NCBI GenBank assembly: GCA_035532535.1
Contig: DATKQT010000019.1
Span: forward strand, 1-12,679
DNA from: Palsa-739 sp035532535
GTDB lineage: Bacteria > Actinomycetota > Thermoleophilia > Gaiellales > Gaiellaceae
Length of the DNA stretch: 12,679 bases
Reading direction: 5' to 3'
Positions 6,304 to 12,679 of this stretch are shown in pieces. Position numbers and translations under genes: made by a program. A model generated the notes under the pieces. It worked only from the letters and a program-made list of their open reading frames with translations. It ran no database searches and was not told the origin of the DNA. Within the stretch, counting starts at the first letter, position 1. Each line of letters starts with the position of its first letter.

Positions 6304-7221
6304 TTGCAGCGGATTCTCTCGACGGCCGTCATTGTCGGCCTGCTCGCGGCGACCGCCGCCGCCTTTGCGATCACCGAGCGGCTGAAGCTCACGAAGAGCC
6401 CGATCATCGGGATGAAGGTCGTTCGCGAGTACGTCTCGCCGATCGCGCATACGACGGCCGCCTTTGCGATTCGCTTCCGGCGCCTCGACCGCGTAACGGT
6501 GACGGTCCAGAACTCGCACGGCAACGAGGTGGACACGCTGGCGTACCGCGTCCTCGCTCCGCGCGGACGGCGCTCCTTCGTCTGGAACGGCCGCACCGAC
6601 GCGGGCTCGGTCGCGCAGGACGGCACGTACCGGATGGAAGTGCACTTCGCGAACCAGCGCCGCACGATCCTGATCCCGAATGTGATCCTGCTCGAGACGA
6701 AGCCGCCCGCGGTGATAGATGCCGGCGCCGTGCGGCCTGTCTTCTCGCCCGACGGTGACCACCAGTCGGACACAGTGACGATCCACTACAAGCTGAGCGA
6801 GGGCGCGCGTGTGGCCGTGCTGTTCCGCGGCCGGCGAGTCGTCCTCAGCCGGTCGCACAAGCCGAAGAACAAGGTCACGTGGGGCGGGACGGTGGGCGGT
6901 CGCCTCCTTCCACCCGGGACGTATGTCCTCACCATCGGCGCGGTCGACCTCGCCGGCAACAAGGCGACGGCGGTGAAGCACGTCTCGGTGACGATCAGGT
7001 ATATCGCGCTGCAGGCGAAGCGCGTCACCGTCCGCGCCGGCGCGCGGCTGAAGATCGCCGTCTCCACGGATGCGAAGCGTTACCACTGGACGCTCGGTGC
7101 GCGATCCGGGGCGGCGTCCGGACACGTCTTGAAGCTCCGCGCGCCTGCCGCCGCGGGCACGTACCGGCTGACGGTGAGCGAGCGGGGGCACGAGGCGGCA
7201 GCGACGGTGGTTGTGCCGTGA
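6304..7221 (+). CDS. Exported or membrane-anchored protein with FlgD-type Ig-like repeats
   Basis: This 305-residue protein begins with a hydrophobic segment (RILSTAVIVGLLAATAAAFA, residues 3-22) that serves as a signal peptide or anchor. Beta-sandwich repeats follow. Repeat 1 (about 40-135) carries the FlgD-Ig signature FVWNGRTDAG...DGTYRMEV from F92. Repeat 2 (about 146-240) begins with a VFSPDGD motif at V146 and ends with LPPGTYVLTIGAVDLAGN. The C-terminal 65 residues (AGTYRLTVSE) look like a third, weaker Ig-like domain. Such repeats are structural, occurring in cell-surface and secreted proteins; no catalytic motif is seen. The start is TTG 6304, 7 nt after the transporter stop, without a ribosome site. 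The 3' end is coupled to the next gene by GTGA. A role in the cell envelope is inferred from the signal and the glycan-gene neighbours; no specific function is recognised. Confidence 0.75.
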   Translation: MQRILSTAVIVGLLAATAAAFAITERLKLTKSPIIGMKVVREYVSPIAHTTAAFAIRFRRLDRVTVTVQNSHGNEVDTLAYRVLAPRGRRSFVWNGRTDAGSVAQDGTYRMEVHFANQRRTILIPNVILLETKPPAVIDAGAVRPVFSPDGDHQSDTVTIHYKLSEGARVAVLFRGRRVVLSRSHKPKNKVTWGGTVGGRLLPPGTYVLTIGAVDLAGNKATAVKHVSVTIRYIALQAKRVTVRAGARLKIAVSTDAKRYHWTLGARSGAASGHVLKLRAPAAAGTYRLTVSERGHEAAATVVVP

Positions 7222-8675
7222 TCGGCCTCGCACGACTCGCCGGCCCGGTCGCGTGCCTCGGCCTGACGCTGCTGCTGCTCGCGCGGACGCGACGCGACCG
7301 GCTCGCCGGCCTTGGTTTCGCGGCGCTCGGCGCGTGCATGCTCGCCGCGTCGCTCGCGCCGCACGACTACACCGAGGCAGTGGGCGGGACATTCGCGGCG
7401 CTCGCGATCGCCGCGCTCCTCGCGGCGGCGTTCCAGCGCGAGCCGTGGCTGCTGCCGCTGCTCGCGCTCGCGTCCATTCCCATTCGCATCGGCTGGCTCC
7501 ACCATCAGCTGCTCGTCCCGCTGTACGTCGTCGTGCTCGCGGCCGCGATGCAGCTCGCGTGGCAGATCGCGCACCGGGACGTGCGCGCAAGAGAGCTGCG
7601 CGCGATCACGTGGCCGCTCGCGCTCTACCTGGCGTGGGTCGGGCTGTCGCTCGGCTGGACGCAGGACTCGCACGCGGGCGCAACCGAGGTGCTCGCCTTC
7701 TATGTGCCGTTCGCCATCCTCGCGCTCGCGATCGCAAGGCTGCCGTGGAGCCGAATCGGTCTGTGGGCGCTGTACGCAGAACTGACGGTCATGGCCCTCA
7801 TCTTCTCGATCGTGGGCTTCTACCAGTACGAGACGCGCAACGTCTTCGAGAATCCGAAGGTCATCTATTCGAATGCATACGCGGCGTTCTTCCGCGTCAA
7901 TTCGGTGTTTTGGGATCCCTCGGTATACGGGCGGTTCCTGGTCGTGGCGATGATCCCGAGCATCGTCTTCATCGTCCGGGGGCGATACAAGCGCGTCGCG
8001 TGGATCGCGACGGCCGCGCTGCTCGTCACATGGTTCGGGCTCCTCATCTCGTTCTCGCAGTCGAGCTTCGCAGCGCTCCTCATCTCCGTGATCTGCATTG
8101 CGTTCGTTGTCTGGCGCTGGCGCGCGCTGCTCGCCGTCGGGCTGGCGGTCGTCGTCCTCGGCGGGCTCGCCGTTGCGCAGCCGACCGTGCGGCGGTCGAT
8201 CCAGCATCACACGACGAGCGGCCTGAACAGCGCATCGAGCGGCCGGTACAGCCTGGTCGCCAACGGGATCCGCATCGCCGTGGCGCATCCGGTGCGCGGC
8301 GTCGGCGTCGGCGGCTTCCAGCACGCGTACGCTAGACGCGTGCAAAGGCTCCACGGAAAGAAGAACCTCAAGACGGCGGCGTCGCACGACACGCCGGTGA
8401 CCGTCGCGGCCGAGACCGGCGTCGTCGGCTTCGCGCTGTTCGTCTGGCTGCTCGTCGCATGTGGCTCCGACGTGGTGCGGACGCGGCGCCTCGTGCCGTT
8501 CGCGGCCGGGCTCTCGCTGGCCGCGATCCTCGTGCACTCGCTCTTCTACAACGACTTCTTCGAGGATCCGACCACCTGGCTGCTGCTCGGGCTCGTGGCG
8601 TTCGCGCTGCCGCCCGCTCAGGCCCCGGAGGAGGAGGCGCCCGCGGTGGAGAAGCGGGAGGCGGTGGCGGCGTGA
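7218..8675 (+). CDS. O-antigen ligase / Wzy-type polymerase family membrane protein
   Basis: This 485-residue polytopic protein has ten or more predicted membrane spans and one large periplasmic loop typical of the Wzy_C (O-antigen ligase) family. Features are LISFSQSSFAALLIS, SGRYSLVANG (S341-G350), HPVRGVGVGGF (from H357) and a loop SHDTPVTVAAETG (from S389); the loop arginine and histidine are the residues considered functional in WaaL/Wzy enzymes. Family members polymerise or transfer undecaprenyl-linked glycans outside the inner membrane; related paralogues attach sugars to proteins. The GTG start at 7218 shares GTGA with the stop of the Ig-repeat protein, so an earlier in-frame start inside that gene is unlikely. 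The C-terminus is an acidic EEEAPAVEKREA tail. In a Gram-positive-like actinobacterium the product would be an exopolysaccharide or wall glycan rather than LPS. Family assignment is good; substrate unknown. Confidence 0.85.
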   Translation: MIGLARLAGPVACLGLTLLLLARTRRDRLAGLGFAALGACMLAASLAPHDYTEAVGGTFAALAIAALLAAAFQREPWLLPLLALASIPIRIGWLHHQLLVPLYVVVLAAAMQLAWQIAHRDVRARELRAITWPLALYLAWVGLSLGWTQDSHAGATEVLAFYVPFAILALAIARLPWSRIGLWALYAELTVMALIFSIVGFYQYETRNVFENPKVIYSNAYAAFFRVNSVFWDPSVYGRFLVVAMIPSIVFIVRGRYKRVAWIATAALLVTWFGLLISFSQSSFAALLISVICIAFVVWRWRALLAVGLAVVVLGGLAVAQPTVRRSIQHHTTSGLNSASSGRYSLVANGIRIAVAHPVRGVGVGGFQHAYARRVQRLHGKKNLKTAASHDTPVTVAAETGVVGFALFVWLLVACGSDVVRTRRLVPFAAGLSLAAILVHSLFYNDFFEDPTTWLLLGLVAFALPPAQAPEEEAPAVEKREAVAA

Positions 8676-9307
8676 TCGAGCAGTGGAAGCGGGCGCTCGT
8701 CCTGGCGCCGCACACCGACGACGGCGAGTTCGGGTGCGGGGGCACGATGACGCGCCTGGTCGAGGCCGGGTGCGAGGTTCGGTATGTCGCGTTCTCGATC
8801 GCGACGCGCTCGTTGCCGGAGGGCTTCCCACCGGACACGCTGTCGCGCGAGGTGCGCGAGGCGACGACGGAGCTCGGCATCCCGGAGGAGCGGCTGACGG
8901 TGCACGACTTCGACGTGCGCACGTTCCCGGAGCGCCGCCAGGAGATCCTCGAGCTGCTCGTCGCAACGTGGGAGGACTGGAAGCCGGAGGTCGTCTTCCA
9001 GCCGAGCCTGCACGACATCCATCAGGATCACCAGACGATCGCGCAGGAGGGCCTGCGTGCGTTCAAGCGCACGACGATCCTGGGCTACGAGATCCCGTGG
9101 AACAACTTCGACTTCGCGTACCAGTGGTACGTCTCGCTCGACAAGCGACACATCGAGCGCAAGGTCGCGGCGCTGGAGAAGTACGCGTCGCAGCAGCATC
9201 GGAGGTACGCGAATCCGGAATACGTCTGGAACGTCGCGCGCACGCACGGGATCAACGTGAACCGCGAGTACGCCGAGGTATTCCAGGTGTACCGCGTCAT
9301 CACCTGA
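8672..9307 (+). CDS. PIG-L / LmbE family N-deacetylase
   Basis: This 211-residue protein has the metal-site motifs of PIG-L/LmbE zinc deacetylases: APHTDDGEFGCGGT near the N-terminus (H14, D16, D17, matching the HPDD motif of MshB) and HDIHQDH (H114-H120) providing the third ligand and catalytic histidine. The family removes acetyl groups from N-acetylglucosamine-type amino sugars, as in mycothiol, GPI and capsule synthesis. The GTG start shares GTGA with the O-antigen ligase stop; GGGAGG at 8656-8661 is a possible ribosome site. The coupling suggests it tailors a sugar of the glycan handled by the upstream membrane protein. No signal peptide is seen, so it should act in the cytoplasm on a nucleotide- or lipid-linked sugar. 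The motif has Thr where the common form has Pro, a variation seen in surface-sugar members of the family. The exact substrate is unknown. Confidence 0.87.
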   Translation: MIEQWKRALVLAPHTDDGEFGCGGTMTRLVEAGCEVRYVAFSIATRSLPEGFPPDTLSREVREATTELGIPEERLTVHDFDVRTFPERRQEILELLVATWEDWKPEVVFQPSLHDIHQDHQTIAQEGLRAFKRTTILGYEIPWNNFDFAYQWYVSLDKRHIERKVAALEKYASQQHRRYANPEYVWNVARTHGINVNREYAEVFQVYRVIT

Positions 9308-9315
9308 GCAGCGCT

Positions 9316-10587
9316 TCAGAGGGCTGAGGAGCCGGAGACGCGCACCCGGAGTCTGAGTGAGGCCTGTTGTGCAAGCTCGAGCGCGGCCAGCGGATCGTCG
9401 GCCGTGGCGATGATGTAGCCGCGGCGGTCGGCGTCGACTTGCACCGGCCGGATGGTTTCGCCTGGCTGGATGTACAGACCCGCTTCGAGGACGCCGTTCG
9501 ACTCGCAGACATGGTCGAGTCCAGCCACGGAGGTGACCGTGCCGGTGGGGAGGATGCCGGGGCTGGCCGTGAGGAAGCGGATGGCGATGGGCCGCTGGAA
9601 GCGAGGTTCGACCATCGCGTCGGTGATGGTCGCGCCATGTCCCTGCGCGAGGGCGATCTCGACCAGGTCGATGCCCGTTCCCAGCCGGACGAGGTCTGCC
9701 ATCTGTCCTGCCGGGATGCGGGCGGCGACTTCGACGATGAATACCTCGCCTAGGTCTGTGACGAGCAATTGGGGGAAAGCGATGCCGTCTTGGAGGCCGA
9801 GCGCGCGCACGGCCCGGACGGCAACGTCTGCGGCCGCGTCGAGATGCGGCTTGGGAAGCTGGGAGGGATACAGGTGTATCCACCCGACTCCGAAGCCGAT
9901 GCCGGGTGGACGGAGTCGGTCGGAGAGGGTGAGGAGGACCGGCTCGCCGCCTCGGGCGACGACGATCCCGTTCAATTCGTGTCCCTCGATGTAGCGTTCG
10001 AGGATCGCCCGTCTGGTGCGCGACTTGGCGAGCGCGTCGGGCAGATGTTCCGCCAGATCCGCGTGGCCGGAGATCCGGTACACGCCTCGCTGGCCGCCCG
10101 AGTCGACCGGCTTGAGGACAGCCGGGACACCGACGTTCTCGAGCTCCCAGGTGGGCTCGACCTTGCCGTTGAGGACGCTGAAGAGCGGCTGGGGGATTCC
10201 GCATTGTTCGAGCCGGCTGCGCATGGCGGCCTTATCGGTCATCAGACGCGCTGTTTCCGTCCCGATGGTCGGCAGGTCGAGACGTTCTGCGACCGCCGCC
10301 GCGATGGGGACGGCGCGGTCGGTCGAGATGGCGACGACCGCGTCGATCTTGTGGCGTCGTCCGATGTCGACGACCCGTTCGAGCTCGCTGAAGTCGACTA
10401 CTTCGGCGACGTCCGCGGCGGCGAGGCCGACGGCATTTGGATCGCCGTCGACGGCGATCACCCGCCAACCCGCGGCCTTTGCTTGTTCGATGGCGGCGAG
10501 CTGGGAGACGCTCGCGCCCAGGACGAGGACAGTGGGCACTGAATGGCGATCGTAGGACGCTTCAGCGGCATCGTCGCCGAGTTTCAT
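9316..10587 (-). CDS. ATP-grasp family carboxylate-amine ligase-like protein
   Basis: This 423-residue protein has the three-part ATP-grasp layout. The N-terminal Rossmann-like pre-ATP domain has TVLVLGAS and VIAVDGDP (residues 19-50). The ATP-binding core has K119 (MTDKAAMR), K159 (VLKPVDSGGQRG), EGHELNG and an EVAAR motif (E286-R290) at the magnesium site. The C-terminal beta-rich domain resembles those of amino-acid ligases of the BacD type. Such enzymes activate a carboxylate as an acyl-phosphate and join it to an amine. The ATG at 10587 gives the first residues MKLGDDAAEA; the homologous core begins near a GTG at 10539 (residue 17), so the true start could be there. It lies 17 bp downstream of the exported hydrolase, probably in one transcript. 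It converges with the deacetylase gene, 8 bp apart. Substrate is unknown; peptide or surface-sugar modification is possible. Confidence 0.85.
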   Translation of the reverse strand: MKLGDDAAEASYDRHSVPTVLVLGASVSQLAAIEQAKAAGWRVIAVDGDPNAVGLAAADVAEVVDFSELERVVDIGRRHKIDAVVAISTDRAVPIAAAVAERLDLPTIGTETARLMTDKAAMRSRLEQCGIPQPLFSVLNGKVEPTWELENVGVPAVLKPVDSGGQRGVYRISGHADLAEHLPDALAKSRTRRAILERYIEGHELNGIVVARGGEPVLLTLSDRLRPPGIGFGVGWIHLYPSQLPKPHLDAAADVAVRAVRALGLQDGIAFPQLLVTDLGEVFIVEVAARIPAGQMADLVRLGTGIDLVEIALAQGHGATITDAMVEPRFQRPIAIRFLTASPGILPTGTVTSVAGLDHVCESNGVLEAGLYIQPGETIRPVQVDADRRGYIIATADDPLAALELAQQASLRLRVRVSGSSAL

Positions 10588-10604
10588 CGACCCTTAACGA
10601 CACC

Positions 10605-11585
10605 TCAATGCTGCGTGCGCAGAAGCGTTCGGGGTGCTGCGCCGCAGTAGCTGCCGGGGCTGAGGGTCTTCCCTTGCTGGAACGTGAAGGTGGCGGCGGG
10701 AAGGCGGTGCGACGTCGTCGCAAGCCCGGCGAGGGCGAGCAGCTGCCGCCACCAGTCCCACAGCGCTCTCGCGTGACGCAGGCGTGTGACGTAGCCGGTG
10801 ACCGGCCGGTGGACGAGGTGCGCGAGCCGGCGCAGCCAGAGTGCGTTTGCCAACCTCGAGCACATCGCGTTCCTGAACTCGTGCGCCGCCGCAACCCCGA
10901 CGCTCCAGACGTCGACGAAACGTGTCCCGTGTTCGACCGCCGCCGCTAGACCGGCGAGGTGGGCGCTGGGCGAGCGGGTCGCATATGCCCGAGGCCGTTG
11001 CGCAGGTGTTCCTCCGAGGACGTGGATCATCTCGGTGCGGGTCGGCTGGCCGGGTGCGAGCGCGCGGAACCGGGCGCGAAGGTCGAGGAAGCTGTCGACG
11101 ATGACGAGTGCGCGCGGATGGAGGCCGGGGTGTGTCGCAACGAGCTCGGCCGCGGCGTAGCCCGCATAGGAGGCGCCGACGAGGATGAGCTCGGACACCT
11201 TCAACCCCTTCCGCTCGAGCTGGTCCGGAATGCGCGCGACTGCGTCCAGATAGGCCGGGTTACCCCAGTCTTCGACCCGTCGTGCGCGGGAGGCGCCAGA
11301 GCGTTCGCCGTCGCGGCCATAGTCGGGGCACACGAGCGACGCGTGCAGGTAGTTGACGATGGCCGTCACCTGCCCGCAATAGACAGGCCCGCCGAGCGTG
11401 ATGACGAGCGGCCGCGGTTGTATCCGAGCGGAGGACGTGAGCCGCAGGTCGACGCGAAGGAGCGGTCGGACTGACCCAGCCAGTGGCGCAGCGCCTGCGA
11501 GGGAGAAGAACGCGGCCGCGGCGAGGACGACGACTGCGCCTGCGGCGCACGCGCTCTTGCCGCGCTTCAGTCGGCGGTCAGGCAC
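10605..11585 (-). CDS. Exported alpha/beta-hydrolase-like protein
   Basis: This 326-residue protein has a basic start (MPDRRLKRGK) and hydrophobic segment (AAGAVVVLAAAAFFSLAG, residues 14-31), a signal peptide or anchor. The rest resembles an alpha/beta-hydrolase: RPLVITLGGP (oxyanion strand/loop, 58-67), LVCPDYGRDG (84-93), and a nucleophile elbow ELILVGASYAG with S139 (GASYA, a GxSxA variant of GxSxG). VIVDSFLD after the next strand could offer an acidic residue. The catalytic histidine cannot be assigned with confidence. Cysteines at C70, C86, C242 and C314 could form disulfides outside the cell. The GTG at 11585 has no clear Shine-Dalgarno. It is the first gene of a minus-strand pair with the ATP-grasp gene and is transcribed away from the NodB-like gene. 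An esterase, thioesterase or acyltransferase on an extracytoplasmic substrate is plausible. No specific family is recognised. Confidence 0.68.
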   Translation of the reverse strand: MPDRRLKRGKSACAAGAVVVLAAAAFFSLAGAAPLAGSVRPLLRVDLRLTSSARIQPRPLVITLGGPVYCGQVTAIVNYLHASLVCPDYGRDGERSGASRARRVEDWGNPAYLDAVARIPDQLERKGLKVSELILVGASYAGYAAAELVATHPGLHPRALVIVDSFLDLRARFRALAPGQPTRTEMIHVLGGTPAQRPRAYATRSPSAHLAGLAAAVEHGTRFVDVWSVGVAAAHEFRNAMCSRLANALWLRRLAHLVHRPVTGYVTRLRHARALWDWWRQLLALAGLATTSHRLPAATFTFQQGKTLSPGSYCGAAPRTLLRTQH

Positions 11586-11795
11586 CGGCGGAAGCGGCCT
11601 CAGCGCTTGCTCCGGATGCTCGCACCGGCGGTGAACCCGGCGCAGTCGGGCGAGAACGCAAGCGTCGCCACGAGGGCGAATGTAGAGCCCGCCGGGCGAT
11701 GAGAGAAGCTCCTCACGACCAGGCTTAACAAGACTTAACGGGAGCTACGCGAATCAGCGCTCCTGCGGCGGCCGCCGGAGTCTCATGATCAGAGA
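11586..11795. other. Divergent intergenic region (promoter region for both flanking genes)
   Basis: These 210 bases separate the minus-strand hydrolase/ATP-grasp pair from the plus-strand NodB-like gene and form the only sizeable non-coding stretch in the window. They must hold promoters for both directions. Contents: a tandem CTTAAC pair (11724-11739), a minus-strand TACATT -10-like hexamer (bases 11684 down to 11679), and a CATGAT hexamer at 11784-11789 just before the GTG at 11796. A 10-bp direct repeat GCACCGGCGG occurs at 11582-11591 and 11622-11631. No convincing -35 sequences, terminator hairpin or RNA gene was seen. Confidence 0.6.
11724..11739. promoter_or_regulatory. Tandem CTTAAC direct repeat, candidate operator
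   Basis: CTTAAC occurs twice exactly 10 bp apart (11724-11729 and 11734-11739), one helical turn, as expected for a dimeric response regulator bound to one DNA face. AT-rich hexamers stand out in this GC-rich DNA. TTAACA-type direct repeats resemble the PhoP boxes of Bacillus and relatives, but the regulator here is unknown. A third single CTTAAC lies at 10593-10598, in the 17-bp gap before the ATP-grasp start. Confidence 0.45.
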
Positions 11796-12679
11796 GTGCA
11801 TGGGCGAGCACATCGGCGAAACGGGGGTCGCGGCCGCCGGCGGACATGGTTGACGGCCGCTCTGGTCTGCGCGAGTGCGTTGACCGCCGCGATCTGGGCT
11901 TTCGGTCTCGGGGCAGGCCACACGCCCGCCGTTGTCGCGCACCACGCCAAACCGGAGATCGATTCGAGCTCTCGCCCCCCGTCTCCTCCGGTGAAGGTGG
12001 CTCATCGTCGGACCATCGTCGCTGTGCCGATCCTCATGTACCACGTGATCGGCAGGCCATTCCCCGGCGCGCCCTTTCCCGGCTTGTACGTGGCGCCGGC
12101 CGTGTTCGCGGCGCAGATGCAGACGCTCGCTGTTGCCGGATACCACGGCGTAACGCTGAACCAGGTGCGAGGCGCCTGGCGCGGCGACGGAACGCTCCCG
12201 CCGCGGCCGATCGTCCTCACCTTCGACAACGGCTACCGCAGCCAGTACGCCCACGCCCTGCCCGTTCTGCGCGACCTGGGCTGGGTCGCAGACGAGAACC
12301 TCCAACTCGTCGGGCTTCCCCCACGGCAAGGCGGCCTCAGCGAGCGACAAGTACGCGCGCTCGTTGCGGCCGGGTGGGAGCTCGACACCCAGGGCTTCAG
12401 CCACGCGGACCTCGTCCGCCTCAGCCCGCGCCAACTCCGCTACCAGGTATCCGTCGCCCGGCGCGTGATCGAGCGCCGCTATCACGTCCCTGTCAATTGG
12501 TTCTGCTATCCATCGGGCGACTACAACCCGACCGTAGTCGCGGCCGTCAAAGCGGCGGGCTATGTCGGCTCGACGACCGTCGCGCCCGGCTGGGCGCGCC
12601 CGAGCGACAACCCGTACGAGCTCCCGCGCATCCGCGTCCTTCGAGACACGAGCCCACGTGCTCTGCTCGCGCTCGTCGC
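11796..12679 (+). CDS. Membrane-anchored NodB-type polysaccharide deacetylase-like protein (3' truncated by window end)
   Basis: The frame is open from a stop at 11736-11738 to the window end; GTG 11796 gives 294 codons. A basic N-terminus (RRNGGRGRRRTW) leads into a hydrophobic segment (LTAALVCASALTAAIWAFGL), then a Ser/Pro linker (SSSRPPSPPVK) and a NodB domain outside the cell. Motifs: VPILMYHVI at the domain start; LTFDNGY with D144-N145 where TFDDG is normal; GWELDTQGFSHADL with Q199 and H203 where H-x3-H is normal; FCYPSGDYNP (F236 onward). Active members deacetylate peptidoglycan, chitin or exopolysaccharide using an Asp-His-His metal site. Here Asp becomes Asn and the first His becomes Gln, while the presumed base D144 and second His stay. 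It may be inactive, bind its metal differently, or be a binding protein. TTG 11850 is an alternative start but would lose the basic region. The C-terminus is missing. Confidence 0.85.
   Translation, partial: MHGRAHRRNGGRGRRRTWLTAALVCASALTAAIWAFGLGAGHTPAVVAHHAKPEIDSSSRPPSPPVKVAHRRTIVAVPILMYHVIGRPFPGAPFPGLYVAPAVFAAQMQTLAVAGYHGVTLNQVRGAWRGDGTLPPRPIVLTFDNGYRSQYAHALPVLRDLGWVADENLQLVGLPPRQGGLSERQVRALVAAGWELDTQGFSHADLVRLSPRQLRYQVSVARRVIERRYHVPVNWFCYPSGDYNPTVVAAVKAAGYVGSTTVAPGWARPSDNPYELPRIRVLRDTSPRALLALV

Noticed and set aside
7080..8966. 628-codon minus-strand open frame opposite the O-antigen ligase gene.
   Set aside because: Charged, repetitive shadow sequence; the plus-strand frame has clear membrane spans and family motifs.
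9301..9330. Possible hairpin terminator (CTGAGCAGCGCTTCAG and TCAGAGGGCTGA) at the convergent gene ends.
   Set aside because: Stems are only about four pairs and no T-run follows on either strand, so a terminator cannot be supported.
9367..10555. Plus-strand open frames opposite the ATP-grasp gene.
   Set aside because: No domain recognised; the minus-strand frame has the complete ATP-grasp motif set.
11582..11631. 10-bp direct repeat GCACCGGCGG, copies 40 bp apart.
   Set aside because: A short GC-rich word that is likely by chance at this composition, and one copy overlaps the hydrolase start codon.
11630..11636. GGTGAAC, reverse complement GTTCACC, matching one unit of the Streptomyces PhoP box.
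   Set aside because: Only one copy is present, and the Streptomyces box needs tandem units at about 11-bp spacing.

Overview
The window is GC-rich throughout, with GTG/TTG starts and very tight gene packing. The gene types (a CysN-CysC fusion, an iron-sulfur APS reductase, a phosphosulfolactate synthase homologue and surface-polysaccharide genes) suggest a high-GC actinobacterium, perhaps of the Thermoleophilia/Gaiellales kind. That placement is an inference from composition and gene style; no marker gene is present. I saw no RNA genes, mobile elements or CRISPR arrays.

Region 1 (1-6296, + strand) is one run of seven or more genes with almost no intergenic DNA: the tail of a class I fumarase-like alpha subunit, the fumarase-like beta subunit, a ComA-type phosphosulfolactate synthase, an iron-sulfur APS reductase (CysH), a stand-alone APS kinase (CysC), CysD, a CysN-CysC fusion, and a TauE/SafE (TSUP) membrane transporter. 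Apart from the first junction (1-nt gap), neighbouring genes overlap by 1 to 26 nt, so they are probably co-transcribed and translationally coupled. CysD and CysNC make APS from sulfate, CysH reduces APS to sulfite, and ComA can add sulfite to phosphoenolpyruvate to give phosphosulfolactate. Sulfolactate is the sulfonate analogue of malate, so the divergent fumarase-like hydro-lyase next to ComA could act on a sulfonate. No sulfite reductase is visible. Together this suggests a sulfate-to-organosulfonate pathway, which is the most interesting hypothesis here. The conservative reading is an ordinary sulfate-assimilation operon with a CysZ-like TSUP sulfate permease and an unrelated fumarase.

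Region 2 (6304-9307, + strand) holds a secreted or anchored protein with FlgD-type Ig-like repeats, an O-antigen ligase/Wzy-type polymerase, and a PIG-L/LmbE deacetylase. The last two junctions are GTGA overlaps. It looks like a cell-surface glycan module.

Region 3 (9316-11585, - strand) is a two-gene unit: an exported alpha/beta-hydrolase-like protein followed by an ATP-grasp ligase. It converges on region 2 with only 8 bp between stop codons.

Region 4 (11586-12679) is a 210-bp divergent intergenic region carrying a helically phased CTTAAC repeat, followed by the 5' part of a membrane-anchored NodB-type polysaccharide deacetylase that runs off the window. Two of the three residues expected to bind its metal are replaced.
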